Assembly: GCA_046351415.1 (NCBI GenBank)
Contig: JAXLYO010000003.1
Span: forward strand, 62,001-126,000
From: JABFRG01 sp046351415
GTDB taxonomy: Bacteria; Myxococcota_A; Polyangia; Polyangiales; Polyangiaceae
DNA: 64,000 nt
Reading direction: 5' to 3'
Shown: piece by piece, positions 35,065 to 44,173 of the stretch
Position numbering within the stretch: the first letter of the stretch is position 1
Layout of the letters: each line of letters begins with the position of its first letter
Program-made: the position numbers and the translations under genes
The notes under the pieces: generated by a model
Databases searched by the model: none
What the model was told of the DNA's origin: nothing
Seen by the model: only the letters and a program-made list of their open reading frames with translations

Positions 35065-36015
35065 ATGGCGGTTCTTGTCTCGAGGTCCTTCGTCGCCCGG
35101 CTGTCGCCGACTTGGCTCGCCTCCGCACTTCTCGTCCTCGTGGGCCTCATGGGCGGTGCACTGTGCGATCGTGCTCCCGAGCGTCCCGTCGTGCATCGAG
35201 CGGGCCATCGCGTTCTCGAAGCGGACTTCCACATGCACACGACCTACAGCGATGGAACTCTTTCGCCCATGTCGCTCGTTCGGCAGGGGCGTCGTCGTGG
35301 GCTCGATGTCATGGGCGTGACGGAGCACAACACCGTCCTCGCGGGGCGCATCGCGAAGCTTTGGGCGGACCACGCAATGGGCGAGCAAGCGCCGCTCGTC
35401 ATACCCGGTGAAGAGGTCACGACCGGCGGATACCATCTCATCGCCATCGGCCTTACCCGAACGGTCTCGCCGGACCAACCCATCGAAGCCGTCGTCTCGG
35501 AGATTCATCGCCAAGGTGGCGTCGCCATCGGCGCGCACCCCGTGAAGGCATTCCAGCCACGGCTCGAGGCGGTGCGCTCCGAGCTCGATGGAGTCGAAGT
35601 GATGCATCCGATCGCGCTTGCGGGGCGAAGTCCGAGCTGGCGTTGGCTCGACATGCTCACCTACTACGAAGAAACGAAGCCGCCACCCGCTGCCATCGGC
35701 TCGTCCGATTACCACTTCGCCAGCGTTCTCGGCATCTGCCGGACCCTGGTCTTCACCGATGAGCCTGCCGATGAAAAGAGCGTCCTCGACGCGATTCGCG
35801 CGCGCCGCACCGTCGTGACCCTGCCCGATGGGAAGCTCCTCGGTGCGCCGGACCTCGTGCAGGCCTTGGAGAAGGATCCGTACCAGGTTCGCTCCTCCGA
35901 CTACGGATACCGAGGGGAGGGAACGCTCGACCGTGTGACCCGCCTCGTGGGTCTCCTCGGCGTCGTAGGGGTCGTGTTCTCGAAGCGAAGACGACCGTTG
36001 GCACAGAGCGGCTGA
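35065..36015 (+). CDS. PHP-domain phosphoesterase, membrane-anchored
   Basis: 316 residues. An N-terminal hydrophobic helix (LASALLVLVGLMGG) precedes a PHP domain with its metal ligands: DFHMHTTYSDG (H-x-H...D), VTEHN, PGEEVTT, IGAHPVK and GSSDYHF. A second hydrophobic stretch near the C-terminus (LLGVVGVVF) could anchor it. The domain hydrolyses phosphoesters with Mn or Fe; the substrate is unknown. Co-transcribed with the upstream YIP1-like gene. Confidence 0.88.
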   Translation: MAVLVSRSFVARLSPTWLASALLVLVGLMGGALCDRAPERPVVHRAGHRVLEADFHMHTTYSDGTLSPMSLVRQGRRRGLDVMGVTEHNTVLAGRIAKLWADHAMGEQAPLVIPGEEVTTGGYHLIAIGLTRTVSPDQPIEAVVSEIHRQGGVAIGAHPVKAFQPRLEAVRSELDGVEVMHPIALAGRSPSWRWLDMLTYYEETKPPPAAIGSSDYHFASVLGICRTLVFTDEPADEKSVLDAIRARRTVVTLPDGKLLGAPDLVQALEKDPYQVRSSDYGYRGEGTLDRVTRLVGLLGVVGVVFSKRRRPLAQSG

Positions 36016-36048
36016 GAGTGCACACGACGGCGCTTTGCGCTCGGCCTT

Positions 36049-36612
36049 TCAGGTCTTCATCGGGCGCAGGTGGAGCGCCATCACGCCGGACTTGAAACGC
36101 TCCACCGAAACGACGTCGAGTTGCTTCGGTTGCTGGAGCGCGCCCTGGAACAATGTCGGGCCCTTCCCCGCGAGCACCGGGTGGACCACGATGCGGTAGT
36201 CGTCGATGAGACCGAGCTTCTCGAGAGAGGCCGCGAGCTGTTGCCCTCCGACGAGAAGGCCCAGGGGAGTGCTCTCTTTCAGAGCTTTGACACGCTCGCG
36301 GAGGTCGCCCTGGACGTGCACCGTGTTGTTCCAAGAGAAGTCGCTGCGCGTCGTCGAAACGACGTACTTTCGCTTTCCTTCGAGCTTGACGGCCCATTCG
36401 CGAAGCGCGCGCGGGGCGCTTTCGTCACGCGCGATCGAAGGCCACGCTTCTTCCATGAGCTCGTAGTTCGCGCGTCCGTAGAGAAACGCGCCCGAGGCGT
36501 CCATGAGGCGCGTGAAGTAGTCGTGCAGTTCTTCGTCCGCGATCCCGACGCGATGGTCGTAGCAACCGTCGAGCGTGACGTTGATGGCGAAAGTCAGAAG
36601 GCCCATGGCCAC
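36049..36612 (-). CDS. Dihydrofolate reductase-like (RibD C-terminal domain) protein
   Basis: 187 residues; the second ATG (36606) is an equally good start. Motifs: FAINVTLDGCYDH, GAFLYGRANYELMEEAWP, KYVVSTTRSDFSW, LLVGGQQLAASLEKLGLIDDYRI and VLAGKGPTLF. This is the YwjB/RibD-like family with an NADPH-binding fold and unknown substrate. It is not closely similar to the other copy at 11712-12371. Confidence 0.88.
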   Translation of the reverse strand: MAMGLLTFAINVTLDGCYDHRVGIADEELHDYFTRLMDASGAFLYGRANYELMEEAWPSIARDESAPRALREWAVKLEGKRKYVVSTTRSDFSWNNTVHVQGDLRERVKALKESTPLGLLVGGQQLAASLEKLGLIDDYRIVVHPVLAGKGPTLFQGALQQPKQLDVVSVERFKSGVMALHLRPMKT

Positions 36613-36681
36613 GAGTCTATCGTGGCCGCTGGGCCCTCATGCGAAATTCGTCGCTTCCGCGAGAGGATCGCGTGCCTCGCT

Positions 36682-37770
36682 TCAGTGAGCTTCGCTCGGT
36701 AGCGCGCGCTCTGCAGGAACCTGCGTCTGCGCGTCCGCGAAGACGCCGCGTCGCATCTGGTCACGTTCAATCGACCGGAACAGCGCGCCGAAGTTTCCTT
36801 CGCCGAAGGAGAGATGGTTTTGCCGCTGGATGAGTTCGAAGAAGATGGGGCCGATCATGTTCTTCGTGAAGATCTGGAGGAGGTAACCCTCCGCGTCTCC
36901 ATCGACCAGCACACTCCGCTTCTGGATGAGAGCGTGGTCCTCTTTTACGCCGGGGACCCGACCAAAGACCTTGGTGTAGTAGTCCGGGTCGATGTCGAGG
37001 AACTCTACCGAGCTCCCGTCGAGCCCTTCGAGCGAAGCGAGAATGTCGCGCGTGAGAAAGGCCACATGCTGGATACCCGCACCGTGGTACTCCTCGATGA
37101 ACTCATTGATCTGGCTGTGCTTGTCCGTCGCTTCGTTGATGGGAATGCTGAACGTCGTGCACGGAGAGCGGAGGGCATTGGAGACGAGACCTGTTTTCTC
37201 TCCGCGAATGTCGAAGTACCGCACCTCCGTGAAGCCGAACACGTCGCAATAGAACGAAACCCACTTCTTGCGCGTTCCCTTCTCGACGTTGTTCGTCAGG
37301 TGGTCGATCGTGAGGAAACCCTTGGTCGGAGTATGGTCGCGGTCATCGCGGAGAACGAAGCCGAGCGACTCGCAGAGGTTCGTCTCGGAGCACGAGTCGA
37401 CGAAGTAGATGAGGCTTCCCCCTACGCCTTCGACCGCGGGAATGCGACCGCGGGCATCGCGGTAGTCGCTGCTCGCAGAAGTCGCACCGCGAAGCGTCGC
37501 AGCGTCGCGCGCGTAGTCTGCGTCGCCGGTGCGCCAAGCCATGGCGCAAATGGATGGTCCGTGTGCTCTTGCGAAGTTCGCGGCGTGCGTGCCGGGCGCG
37601 CGATTGAGCACGAACCGGATGTCGTTCTGCACGTAGAGATCAATCGGGCGGTCGCGGTGCGTGGCGACGCGCGAGAACCCGAGCGACAAGAACAGCTTAC
37701 GGAGCGCTTCGGGGTCGGGGCTCGCAAACTCGATGAACTCGATGCCTTGGAGGTTGAGGGGATTGTGCAT
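36682..37770 (-). CDS. hppD: 4-hydroxyphenylpyruvate dioxygenase
   Basis: 362 residues, full length. It converts 4-hydroxyphenylpyruvate to homogentisate in tyrosine breakdown. Iron ligands are the two His in FLTIDHLTNNV and GIQHVAFLT and the Glu in GPIFFELIQRQ. The C-terminal signature GEGNFGALFRSIERDQ is intact. It follows hmgA by 10 bp on the same strand, so the two consecutive steps of the pathway are co-expressed. Confidence 0.96.
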   Translation of the reverse strand: MHNPLNLQGIEFIEFASPDPEALRKLFLSLGFSRVATHRDRPIDLYVQNDIRFVLNRAPGTHAANFARAHGPSICAMAWRTGDADYARDAATLRGATSASSDYRDARGRIPAVEGVGGSLIYFVDSCSETNLCESLGFVLRDDRDHTPTKGFLTIDHLTNNVEKGTRKKWVSFYCDVFGFTEVRYFDIRGEKTGLVSNALRSPCTTFSIPINEATDKHSQINEFIEEYHGAGIQHVAFLTRDILASLEGLDGSSVEFLDIDPDYYTKVFGRVPGVKEDHALIQKRSVLVDGDAEGYLLQIFTKNMIGPIFFELIQRQNHLSFGEGNFGALFRSIERDQMRRGVFADAQTQVPAERALPSEAH

Positions 37771-37780
37771 GTGGGTTCCT

Positions 37781-38908
37781 TCAGCGCTTTCCTTGCCAGC
37801 TTTTCCAATAGTCGCCGTTCTCCATGCTGGAGGACTCCGGCGTTGCCGTCAGAGGACGGCGCGTATCGATCATCACTGCGAGTTCTTCGGTGCGTGTGGC
37901 TGACTTCGCGCGCTCCGCGGCTCCGGGCTGCGGGCCATGATGAATGCCCTGCGGATGGAACGTGAGCATCCCCGCAGAGATGCCCGTTCGGCTGAAGAAG
38001 TCACCCGAGTGATAGAAGAGCACTTCGTCGTAGTCGATGTTCGAGTGGTAGAAGGGGACCTTCATCGCGAGCGGGTCGCCGTTTTCGAGCGGCCTCGGTG
38101 CGAAGGTGCACACGACGACTCCATCGGCGACGTAGGTGGCGTGCGCCGACGGCGGCAAGTGGTATCGCTCCGACGTCACGGGGCGAATGTCTCGGACGTT
38201 CAACTTGGTGACGGACAGCGTCCCCTTCCAACCTACGGTATCGAGGGGGCAGTAGGGATAGAACACGCGCGTCAGCGCACGCTCTCGCGCGATGCGCAGT
38301 TCCCACTCGCCGTTCGGGCTCGCCGCCAATGTCGACGTTTCGCCGGGCGTCGGCACACGGAGCACCGCGGGGTCGAAGAGGGCGTGCTGACCGAGCAAGC
38401 CGCGGTCCGGCACGCGGAGCTCTCCGGTCGTCTCGATCACGAGGAACGACGATGCGCTCGTCGGGGCGAGGCGAAAGGCCGTTCCCCGGGGAATCGTGAG
38501 GTAGTCACCACACTCGTACGCGAGGGAACCGAAGTCGGACTCGAGACGGCCCGCGCCCGCATGTACGAACAAGAGCTCGTCGGCGTCCGCATTGCGAAAC
38601 ACGTAAGGCATCGGCGCCCCAAGCGCAGCGGTCGAAATGCGCACGTCTTGGTTCTCGAGCAAGCACACCTTCGCAGACGTGTAGTCGCCAGCGCGAGCGG
38701 CCTCCGAGGGGGGCGCGAGCTTCGTGTCGTAGGCGCGCGGCTTGAGAGGCCCTTCGATGCGGGTCCAACCGACGGGGGCGTGGCTACGGTACAGATGGGC
38801 GTATCGCCCGAAGAACCCCTCGCGCGCATACTCTTCTTCGTGAAGGTCGCCGGGGACACCGACATGGGCCTGCTCGGCGACACGGCCGCGCACGTAGGGG
38901 ATTTGCAT
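37781..38908 (-). CDS. hmgA: Homogentisate 1,2-dioxygenase
   Basis: 375 residues from the ATG at 38908 (MQIPYVRG); the longer frame to 38965 would overlap the regulator's binding sites. Cupin-type enzyme that opens the homogentisate ring to maleylacetoacetate. The C-terminal segment FYHSNIDYDEVLFYHSGDF with GMLTFHPQGIHHGPQ holds the iron-binding His and Glu. It heads the hmgA-hppD operon. The next enzymes (isomerase, fumarylacetoacetase) are not in the window. Confidence 0.93.
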   Translation of the reverse strand: MQIPYVRGRVAEQAHVGVPGDLHEEEYAREGFFGRYAHLYRSHAPVGWTRIEGPLKPRAYDTKLAPPSEAARAGDYTSAKVCLLENQDVRISTAALGAPMPYVFRNADADELLFVHAGAGRLESDFGSLAYECGDYLTIPRGTAFRLAPTSASSFLVIETTGELRVPDRGLLGQHALFDPAVLRVPTPGETSTLAASPNGEWELRIARERALTRVFYPYCPLDTVGWKGTLSVTKLNVRDIRPVTSERYHLPPSAHATYVADGVVVCTFAPRPLENGDPLAMKVPFYHSNIDYDEVLFYHSGDFFSRTGISAGMLTFHPQGIHHGPQPGAAERAKSATRTEELAVMIDTRRPLTATPESSSMENGDYWKSWQGKR

Positions 38909-38946
38909 GCCCCATCGAGTAGCGTCGACGAAGGAAGGCAAAAAGA

Positions 38947-38984
38947 ACAATGTTGTGGCAAACATTGTCTATGAATTGCACAAT
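38947..38984. promoter_or_regulatory. LysR-type operator between hmgA and its divergent regulator
   Basis: ACAATGTT (38947-38954) and AACATTGT (38961-38968) are perfect 8-bp arms with a 6-bp spacer. A second palindrome ATTGCACAAT (38975-38984) follows immediately and ends 5 bp before the regulator's ATG. This two-site arrangement in an 81-bp divergent gap fits LysR-type control of hmgA-hppD with autoregulation. Confidence 0.65.
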
Positions 38985-38989
38985 GAGCC

Positions 38990-39877
38990 ATGACCATCAC
39001 GCTCGAGCAAGCGCGGGCCCTCGACGCCGTCGCGCGATTCGGAACGTTCCAGAAGGCCGCGGCTTCGTTGCACAAGGGCCACACGGCGGTGCTCTATGCC
39101 CTCTCGACCCTCGAGGCTTCGATGGGCCTCACGTTGCTCGACCGCTCTCGCTATCGCACGAAGCTGACGGCAGAAGGTGAAGCGTTGCTCGGGCATGCTC
39201 GGCACTTGCTCTCCGCTGAGAAGGCTCTGATCGACGCGTGTGCGGAGATTCGCAGTGGATGGGAACCACGGCTGCGCGTCGTTTTCGATGGCATCTTCCC
39301 CGCAGAGCCCATCCTGCGGGCGGTCGCGAAGATCGGCCGTGCCAAGGCGACGACGCGCGTCGAGGTCTCGAGCGAGTTCTTGGGCGGAGCGGAGGAGGCT
39401 TTCGTGCGGGACGAAGCCGACTTCCTCGTCGCCGTGGTCCCGCCATCCACCGAAGGCCTCAAACGGACTCCGCTGCCGCCGATTCGTGCGAGGCTCGTCG
39501 CGCATCGGGATCATCCCCTCGTGAGTGGCGACGCGGTGACCTCGGCGGAATTGGCCCGCCACACGCTGCTCACGGTACGTGGGTCCGACCCGCGGCTTTC
39601 GCTACGAACGGAGACACTGTCAGCGTCGTTCGTCATTCGCTTGAACGACTTTTACGCCAAGAAGGCGGCAATCTTGCTTGGGCTCGGCTTCGGGTGGATG
39701 CCGGAAAATCTGATTCGCGCGGAGCTTCGATCGAAGAAGATTCTGCCCGTGCCGTGGAGCGAAGGCGCCATCCACATCTTTCGCCCGCAGCTCTACGTTC
39801 GTGCCGACAAGAAGCTCGGTCGCGCAGCCACGATGTTCCGCGATGCACTGCTCTCCGCACCCCCAGTCGCTGCGTGA
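38990..39877 (+). CDS. LysR-family transcriptional regulator of the hmgA-hppD operon
   Basis: 295 residues, the standard size. N-terminal HTH: LEQARALDAVARFGTFQKAAASL, then TAVLYALSTLEASMGLTLLDRS. The C-terminal part is the periplasmic-binding-like sensor domain. It is divergent from hmgA with paired palindromes between them. An intermediate such as homogentisate or 4-hydroxyphenylpyruvate is the likely effector (inference). Confidence 0.9.
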   Translation: MTITLEQARALDAVARFGTFQKAAASLHKGHTAVLYALSTLEASMGLTLLDRSRYRTKLTAEGEALLGHARHLLSAEKALIDACAEIRSGWEPRLRVVFDGIFPAEPILRAVAKIGRAKATTRVEVSSEFLGGAEEAFVRDEADFLVAVVPPSTEGLKRTPLPPIRARLVAHRDHPLVSGDAVTSAELARHTLLTVRGSDPRLSLRTETLSASFVIRLNDFYAKKAAILLGLGFGWMPENLIRAELRSKKILPVPWSEGAIHIFRPQLYVRADKKLGRAATMFRDALLSAPPVAA

Positions 39878-39895
39878 GCTCGAGGCGATGGTCGC

Positions 39896-40594
39896 TCAGG
39901 CAATGCGGCCATCGACCATGTCGACGAGGCGGTCGCACCGTTCGGCGATGCGGGGGTCGTGCGTGACCACCAAGAAGGCGGTTCCCAGGTCGCGATTGAG
40001 ACGACGCATCAGGTCGAACACCTCGCGCGACGATTCGGTGTCGAGGTTGCCAGTCGGTTCGTCCGCGAGAACGAGCCGAGGCTGGTGTACGAGTGCGCGG
40101 GCGACGGCGACCCGTTGTGCCTGGCCCCCGCTCAGGGCGGTCGAGCGATAGTGCATGCGGTCTTTCAGCCCTACCTCCGCGAGCAGGTCCTTCGCGCGCG
40201 TCTCCATGTCGCGCGGCGGACGTCCGCGAAGACCCCAGGTGGGGAGGAGCACGTTCTCCAGCGCCGTAAAGGCGGGAAGGAGGTGGTGAAATTGGAAGAC
40301 GAACCCGAGCTTCTCTCCGCGAAAGAGCGTGAGGCCTGCGTCGTCGAGGGTCGTCGTCTCGACACCGCTCAGCACGACCGAACCCGACGTCGGACGATCG
40401 AGAAGCCCTACGATGTTGAGGAGGGTGCTCTTCCCGGAGCCGCTCGGACCCATGAGGGCGACGAGTTCGCCTGGCGATACGCTGATCGAAACACCGTGGA
40501 GCACGCGTGTCCGGTTCTCTCCTTCGCCGAAGTCTTTGATGACGTCGCGAGTCACCAGGGTCGGGTCTTCTGCTCGTGCGAGGTCGTCAGCCAT
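39896..40594 (-). CDS. ABC transporter ATP-binding protein, MacB/LolD type
   Basis: 232 residues, a lone nucleotide-binding domain. Walker A is GPSGSGKST, the signature is LSGGQAQRVAVARAL, and Walker B is LVLADEPTGNLD, with H-loop VVTHDPRIAE. The ATPase start overlaps the permease stop by eight bases. With the permease and membrane fusion protein it forms an MFP-permease-ATPase exporter or lipoprotein-release system. Confidence 0.95.
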   Translation of the reverse strand: MADDLARAEDPTLVTRDVIKDFGEGENRTRVLHGVSISVSPGELVALMGPSGSGKSTLLNIVGLLDRPTSGSVVLSGVETTTLDDAGLTLFRGEKLGFVFQFHHLLPAFTALENVLLPTWGLRGRPPRDMETRAKDLLAEVGLKDRMHYRSTALSGGQAQRVAVARALVHQPRLVLADEPTGNLDTESSREVFDLMRRLNRDLGTAFLVVTHDPRIAERCDRLVDMVDGRIA

Positions 40595-41807
40595 TGCGAA
40601 TGGCTCTCGCGGGGTCCATGGTGGCGGCGCGCCTCGCGGGGATGACTGCCGCGAGCAGCCCTACGCCAGTCGCGAGCAACGTCGACCACACGAAGAGCCC
40701 AGGGGTGAGATGAATGGGAAATCGTGGTTGTCCGCGTTCGTCGAGCACCGCCGCTGCGAAGCCGAGCGCGAAGCCTGCGCCCATGAGCGACCCCACGACA
40801 GACCCCGCCATTCCGAGCAGTCCACCCTGGAGGAGGAACACGACGAGGACACGCCTGGAGGGAGTTCCGACGGCGCGCAAAATCCCGATCTCACGCGACT
40901 TCTGCACGACCGAAACGATGAGCACGCTCGCGATGCCGAGAGCTACGGCGAGCACGACGAAGAACTGGATCATGCTCTTCGAGCTGCTCTGTGCAGAGAG
41001 GCCCGAGAGGAGTTCTGCGCTCAGGGTCATCCAGCTTTCTGCGGCGAGCGGAGTTTGTGTGCGCAGGTCCTCGGCAACATGCTCAGCCTCGAAGACGTCA
41101 CGGACCTTGAGCTCAATCACCGTGGCTCCCCCCGGAAGGGCGAAGAGCGACTGCGCCTCGCGTAGCGACGTGACGACCCAAGACCCATCGGCGCCCTTGT
41201 TTCCAATCTCGAACGTGCCTGCGATGGTGACGATGTCGTCGATGCCCTCGGAGGAAACGATACGAACCTTCTCTCCGACCGTGACGCCCAAATCTTTGGC
41301 GAGGGTCGTTCCGACGAGTACGTTGCTTCCGCTCAGGTCGTAGCGGCCCTGCACGAGGCGTTGCTTCAGGTCGACGATGCCGCGGAGTTGCTCGGGCAGG
41401 GCCCCTCGGACGACCACGGGCTTCTTTGCGCTACCTCGCTCCGCGAACCCTGCGCCGATGACCGAGGGCGAAACGGCGACTACCTGATTGGCGCCTTCTA
41501 CCTCTCGGATACGCTGTGGCCACTGGTCGATGGATCGCAAACGCTGGGGAGCTTTCTGCGTAGCGCGCGCGATCACGACGTCGTCGTGGGCGTCGACGAG
41601 CGGCCGCGGTACCTCGTCCGGAACACGCAGGGTGACGTGCGCCTGAGCGCCGAGCGTCTTGTCGATGAGGCTCTCTTGCAGACTGGTGATGAGTGCAGAG
41701 AGGAACACGATGACGCTCACACCGACCGAGACGGCGGCCATCACGAGCGTCGTCTGCGCACGTCCTTCGCGCAAATAGCGAAGGGCCACGAACCACTCGA
41801 ACGGCAT
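40587..41807 (-). CDS. ABC transporter permease, FtsX/MacB type
   Basis: 406 residues from the ATG at 41807 (MPFEWFVALRYLREGRAQTTLV). The first helix, a long extracytoplasmic domain (about residues 40-280) and three C-terminal helices (FFVVLAVALGIASVLIVSVV, FLLQGGLLGMAGSVVGSLM, FVWSTLLATGVGLLAAVIPARRAA) follow the MacB/LolCE plan. The gene lies one base after the membrane fusion protein gene. Substrate unknown. Confidence 0.92.
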   Translation of the reverse strand: MPFEWFVALRYLREGRAQTTLVMAAVSVGVSVIVFLSALITSLQESLIDKTLGAQAHVTLRVPDEVPRPLVDAHDDVVIARATQKAPQRLRSIDQWPQRIREVEGANQVVAVSPSVIGAGFAERGSAKKPVVVRGALPEQLRGIVDLKQRLVQGRYDLSGSNVLVGTTLAKDLGVTVGEKVRIVSSEGIDDIVTIAGTFEIGNKGADGSWVVTSLREAQSLFALPGGATVIELKVRDVFEAEHVAEDLRTQTPLAAESWMTLSAELLSGLSAQSSSKSMIQFFVVLAVALGIASVLIVSVVQKSREIGILRAVGTPSRRVLVVFLLQGGLLGMAGSVVGSLMGAGFALGFAAAVLDERGQPRFPIHLTPGLFVWSTLLATGVGLLAAVIPARRAATMDPARAIRNG

Positions 41808-41808
41808 T

Positions 41809-43014
41809 TCAGGGAGCCTTCCTCGTTGCACGAACTTTTTGACCTTCGGAGAAGGGCTTTCCCTCCGGAAGGGCGAGCTCGGCGCCTTCGGAAACACCGG
41901 AAAGGATCTCGACGGCTCCTTCACCGACGATGCCGACGTCGACGGCTTGCTTCTTCAGCCTTCCGCCCTCGACCATCCACACATGGGGCGACGGGGACGT
42001 TGCGCCACGTACGGCTTCGGAAGGAACGACGAGCGCGCGCGGGTGCGTTGCCACGAGCAGGTCGACGGACACGGTCATGTCTGCACGAAGGAACGCGGGC
42101 CGTTTCGGAACCTTCAGGCGAACTTCGACGGTCCCCCGCTGTGGGTCGATGGAAGGCGCGATATAGGCCACTTCTGCATCGAACTCCGTCGCAGGAAACG
42201 CATCCGCCGAGGCGCGGGCCCTCTGCCCGAGCGCGATGGCGCTGAGATTACGCTCGTCGGCTTGGAAGGAGAGCTGCATGTCGCCATCGGCGGCGAGCGT
42301 GAGCAGTGTCTTCCCCGGTGTGACGACGTCGCCAGGCTCGACCGCGCGAGCGAGCACGGTACCGGCGCTGGTTGCCAGCAGGCGGAGCTGAGAGAGACGC
42401 ACCTCCGCCCCGGCTCGCTGTGCTTCCGCCTGCAGGAGTCCGCCGGAAGCGAGGCGAGCATCCGAACCAGTGGTTCCCGCGAACTGGGCCGCCGCGGCGG
42501 CGCGTTGCGCGCGAGCGACATCGAGAGCTCGACGCACGTTTTCGAGCTCCGTGGGCGGTACGGCGCCAGAAGCCGCGAGTTGCTGCGTGCGATTGAAGTC
42601 GGCTTGCGCCTTGTCGAGTTGCGACTGCGCCTGGAGCAGCGACTGGTTCGCGAGTTCTTTTCCGACGCCCGAGACTTGGGAAACGCGGGCTCGCGCTTGT
42701 TCTACCGAGGCCCGTGCCTGCGAGAGCGCAGCCCGCGCCTCGCTGTCGTCGAGTTGCACGAGGAGGTCGCCCACGTCCACGTGCTGCCCGAGTGAAGGGC
42801 CCACGCTCACGACCAACCCAGCCGCCAGCGACGAGACTTGGATCCGAGCGGGCGCGAGTACCCGCCCCGTTGCGACGATGCGATGTTCGAGGTCCTTGCG
42901 ACTGCTTGGCACTGTGGTGACCGCCCGACTGCGCGTCGACCACAGCGCGCTGCCGGACAGTGCAAGTCCGAGCGCGATGACGACCCAGGTGGAACGACGT
43001 CGAAACGGACTCAT
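41809..43014 (-). CDS. Membrane fusion protein, HlyD/MacA type
   Basis: 401 residues. One N-terminal anchor helix, a lipoyl-like hairpin (SSLAAGLVVSVGPSLGQHVDVGDLLVQLDDSEA), a long coiled coil (about residues 95-190), then beta-barrel segments (AVEPGDVVTPGKTLLTLAADGDMQL). It links the inner-membrane permease to an outer-membrane channel. It is first in the three-gene operon. No TolC-like gene is in the window. Confidence 0.93.
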   Translation of the reverse strand: MSPFRRRSTWVVIALGLALSGSALWSTRSRAVTTVPSSRKDLEHRIVATGRVLAPARIQVSSLAAGLVVSVGPSLGQHVDVGDLLVQLDDSEARAALSQARASVEQARARVSQVSGVGKELANQSLLQAQSQLDKAQADFNRTQQLAASGAVPPTELENVRRALDVARAQRAAAAAQFAGTTGSDARLASGGLLQAEAQRAGAEVRLSQLRLLATSAGTVLARAVEPGDVVTPGKTLLTLAADGDMQLSFQADERNLSAIALGQRARASADAFPATEFDAEVAYIAPSIDPQRGTVEVRLKVPKRPAFLRADMTVSVDLLVATHPRALVVPSEAVRGATSPSPHVWMVEGGRLKKQAVDVGIVGEGAVEILSGVSEGAELALPEGKPFSEGQKVRATRKAP

Positions 43015-43250
43015 GCGCTCTCGATACCGCGCCCGGCGACCTTATGCATGAACAAATTCACGGCACAGGCCTTGGCCCCACGAGGCCTTCGACTGGGACA
43101 CATCTCACAACCTTCTCCCGTCGGCTCCGCGGCGGGGCAGGCCCGCCTGCGTTGTCGCTCCTCCTCCAATAGCAGTATTCTTCGTCGTCGCTCCTAGCAT
43201 TCGTGCCAGCCGCGCACGCGGATCCTCGGTCCGAGGTTATGAGATGTGCC

Positions 43251-44075
43251 CTAAATCCGAGAGAGTTTTCGCTCGAGATCGCGCATCCAGCCCTCGAGGC
43301 ACGAAGCATCTGCGGACTTCGGAATGAGCGATTGCGCGCGCTCCATGTAGACGGCAACACGCCGCTCGGCTCCGTCGAGACCGAGCAACGCGACGGCGCT
43401 TGGTCGTCCGAAAGCTGCATCACGTCCGCCCGTTTTCCCGCTCCGCCCATCGGTGCGAACGTCCGCAAGGTCGTCCGCGGCCTGGTAGGCAAGGCCAAGC
43501 GCTTCACCGAAGGGGACCCACTCGGCGTGGGCCGCGCCCGCCGCCATCGCCCCCATCGTGGCTGCTGCCTCGAAGAGGGCGCCCGTCTTCGCTCGATGAT
43601 ACGCCTCGAGGTTTACCTGGGCCTCGAGTTCCCAGGCTTGCCCGGCGATGAGTCCACGCATCGGCCCGGAGGCGCGCGCCAGCTCAGCGATTTCGGACAG
43701 GGCTCCCGCACGCGCGAGCACGTCGAACGCCATCACGATCAGTGCGTCTCCCACGAGCACCGCCGCGCCTTCGCCGCTCTTCTGATGCACGGTCGGCTTT
43801 CCTCGTCTCGTCGTGGCGGCGTCGAAACACGGAAGGTCGTCGTGCACGAGAGATGCCGCATGCATCATTTCGATGGCACACGCCGAAGCGGTCGCCCGGG
43901 CGCCATCGGTCGCCCCACAGGCCTTCGCGACATGGAGTACCAGAAGCGGCCGCCATCGAGACCCTCCAGGAAAAAGGGCATAGGAAATGGCCTCTCTCAG
44001 CTTCGGCGGGGCCTCCCCGATGCCTTCTGCGACGACCTTTCCGAAGTCCACTTCGAACTGTGCGCGTGCGTCCAT
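43251..44075 (-). CDS. crtE: Geranylgeranyl diphosphate synthase (polyprenyl synthetase)
   Basis: 274 residues. The first Asp-rich motif is HDDLPCFDAATTRRGKPT and the second is YQAADDLADVRTDG. ALFPGGSRWRPLLVL replaces the usual AGGKRxRP. It condenses isopentenyl diphosphate units to GGPP, the carotenoid precursor. It is divergent from crtD across 98 bp holding CarH-like repeats. Its product length (C20 versus C15) is inferred from the carotenoid context. Confidence 0.92.
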   Translation of the reverse strand: MDARAQFEVDFGKVVAEGIGEAPPKLREAISYALFPGGSRWRPLLVLHVAKACGATDGARATASACAIEMMHAASLVHDDLPCFDAATTRRGKPTVHQKSGEGAAVLVGDALIVMAFDVLARAGALSEIAELARASGPMRGLIAGQAWELEAQVNLEAYHRAKTGALFEAAATMGAMAAGAAHAEWVPFGEALGLAYQAADDLADVRTDGRSGKTGGRDAAFGRPSAVALLGLDGAERRVAVYMERAQSLIPKSADASCLEGWMRDLERKLSRI

Positions 44076-44123
44076 GTGAAAGCCCCGATGCCTTTCCTGG
44101 AATGTGCGTCATGGATCGCAAAA

Positions 44124-44165
44124 AGTCTATACAAAGACTGTTCAATATATAAGTTTGTGCATAGA
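44124..44165. promoter_or_regulatory. Candidate CarH-type 11-bp repeats between crtE and crtD
   Basis: Read on the minus strand, TTGTATAGACT (44124-44134) and TTGAACAGTCT (44135-44145) are two back-to-back 11-bp units of the TTGTATANNNN type found at 55325. On the plus strand TTGTGCATAGA (44155-44165) is a third, less regular unit. They lie in the AT-rich divergent promoter region of crtE and crtD. Confidence 0.55.
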
Positions 44166-44173
44166 CTTGGAGT

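Noticed and set aside
43015..43250. Possible small genes or an operator between the exporter operon and crtE
   Set aside because: The 236-bp gap has only a short GC-rich hairpin (CCTCGG/CCGAGG) without a T run, and no ORF or CarH-type repeat with 11-bp phase.
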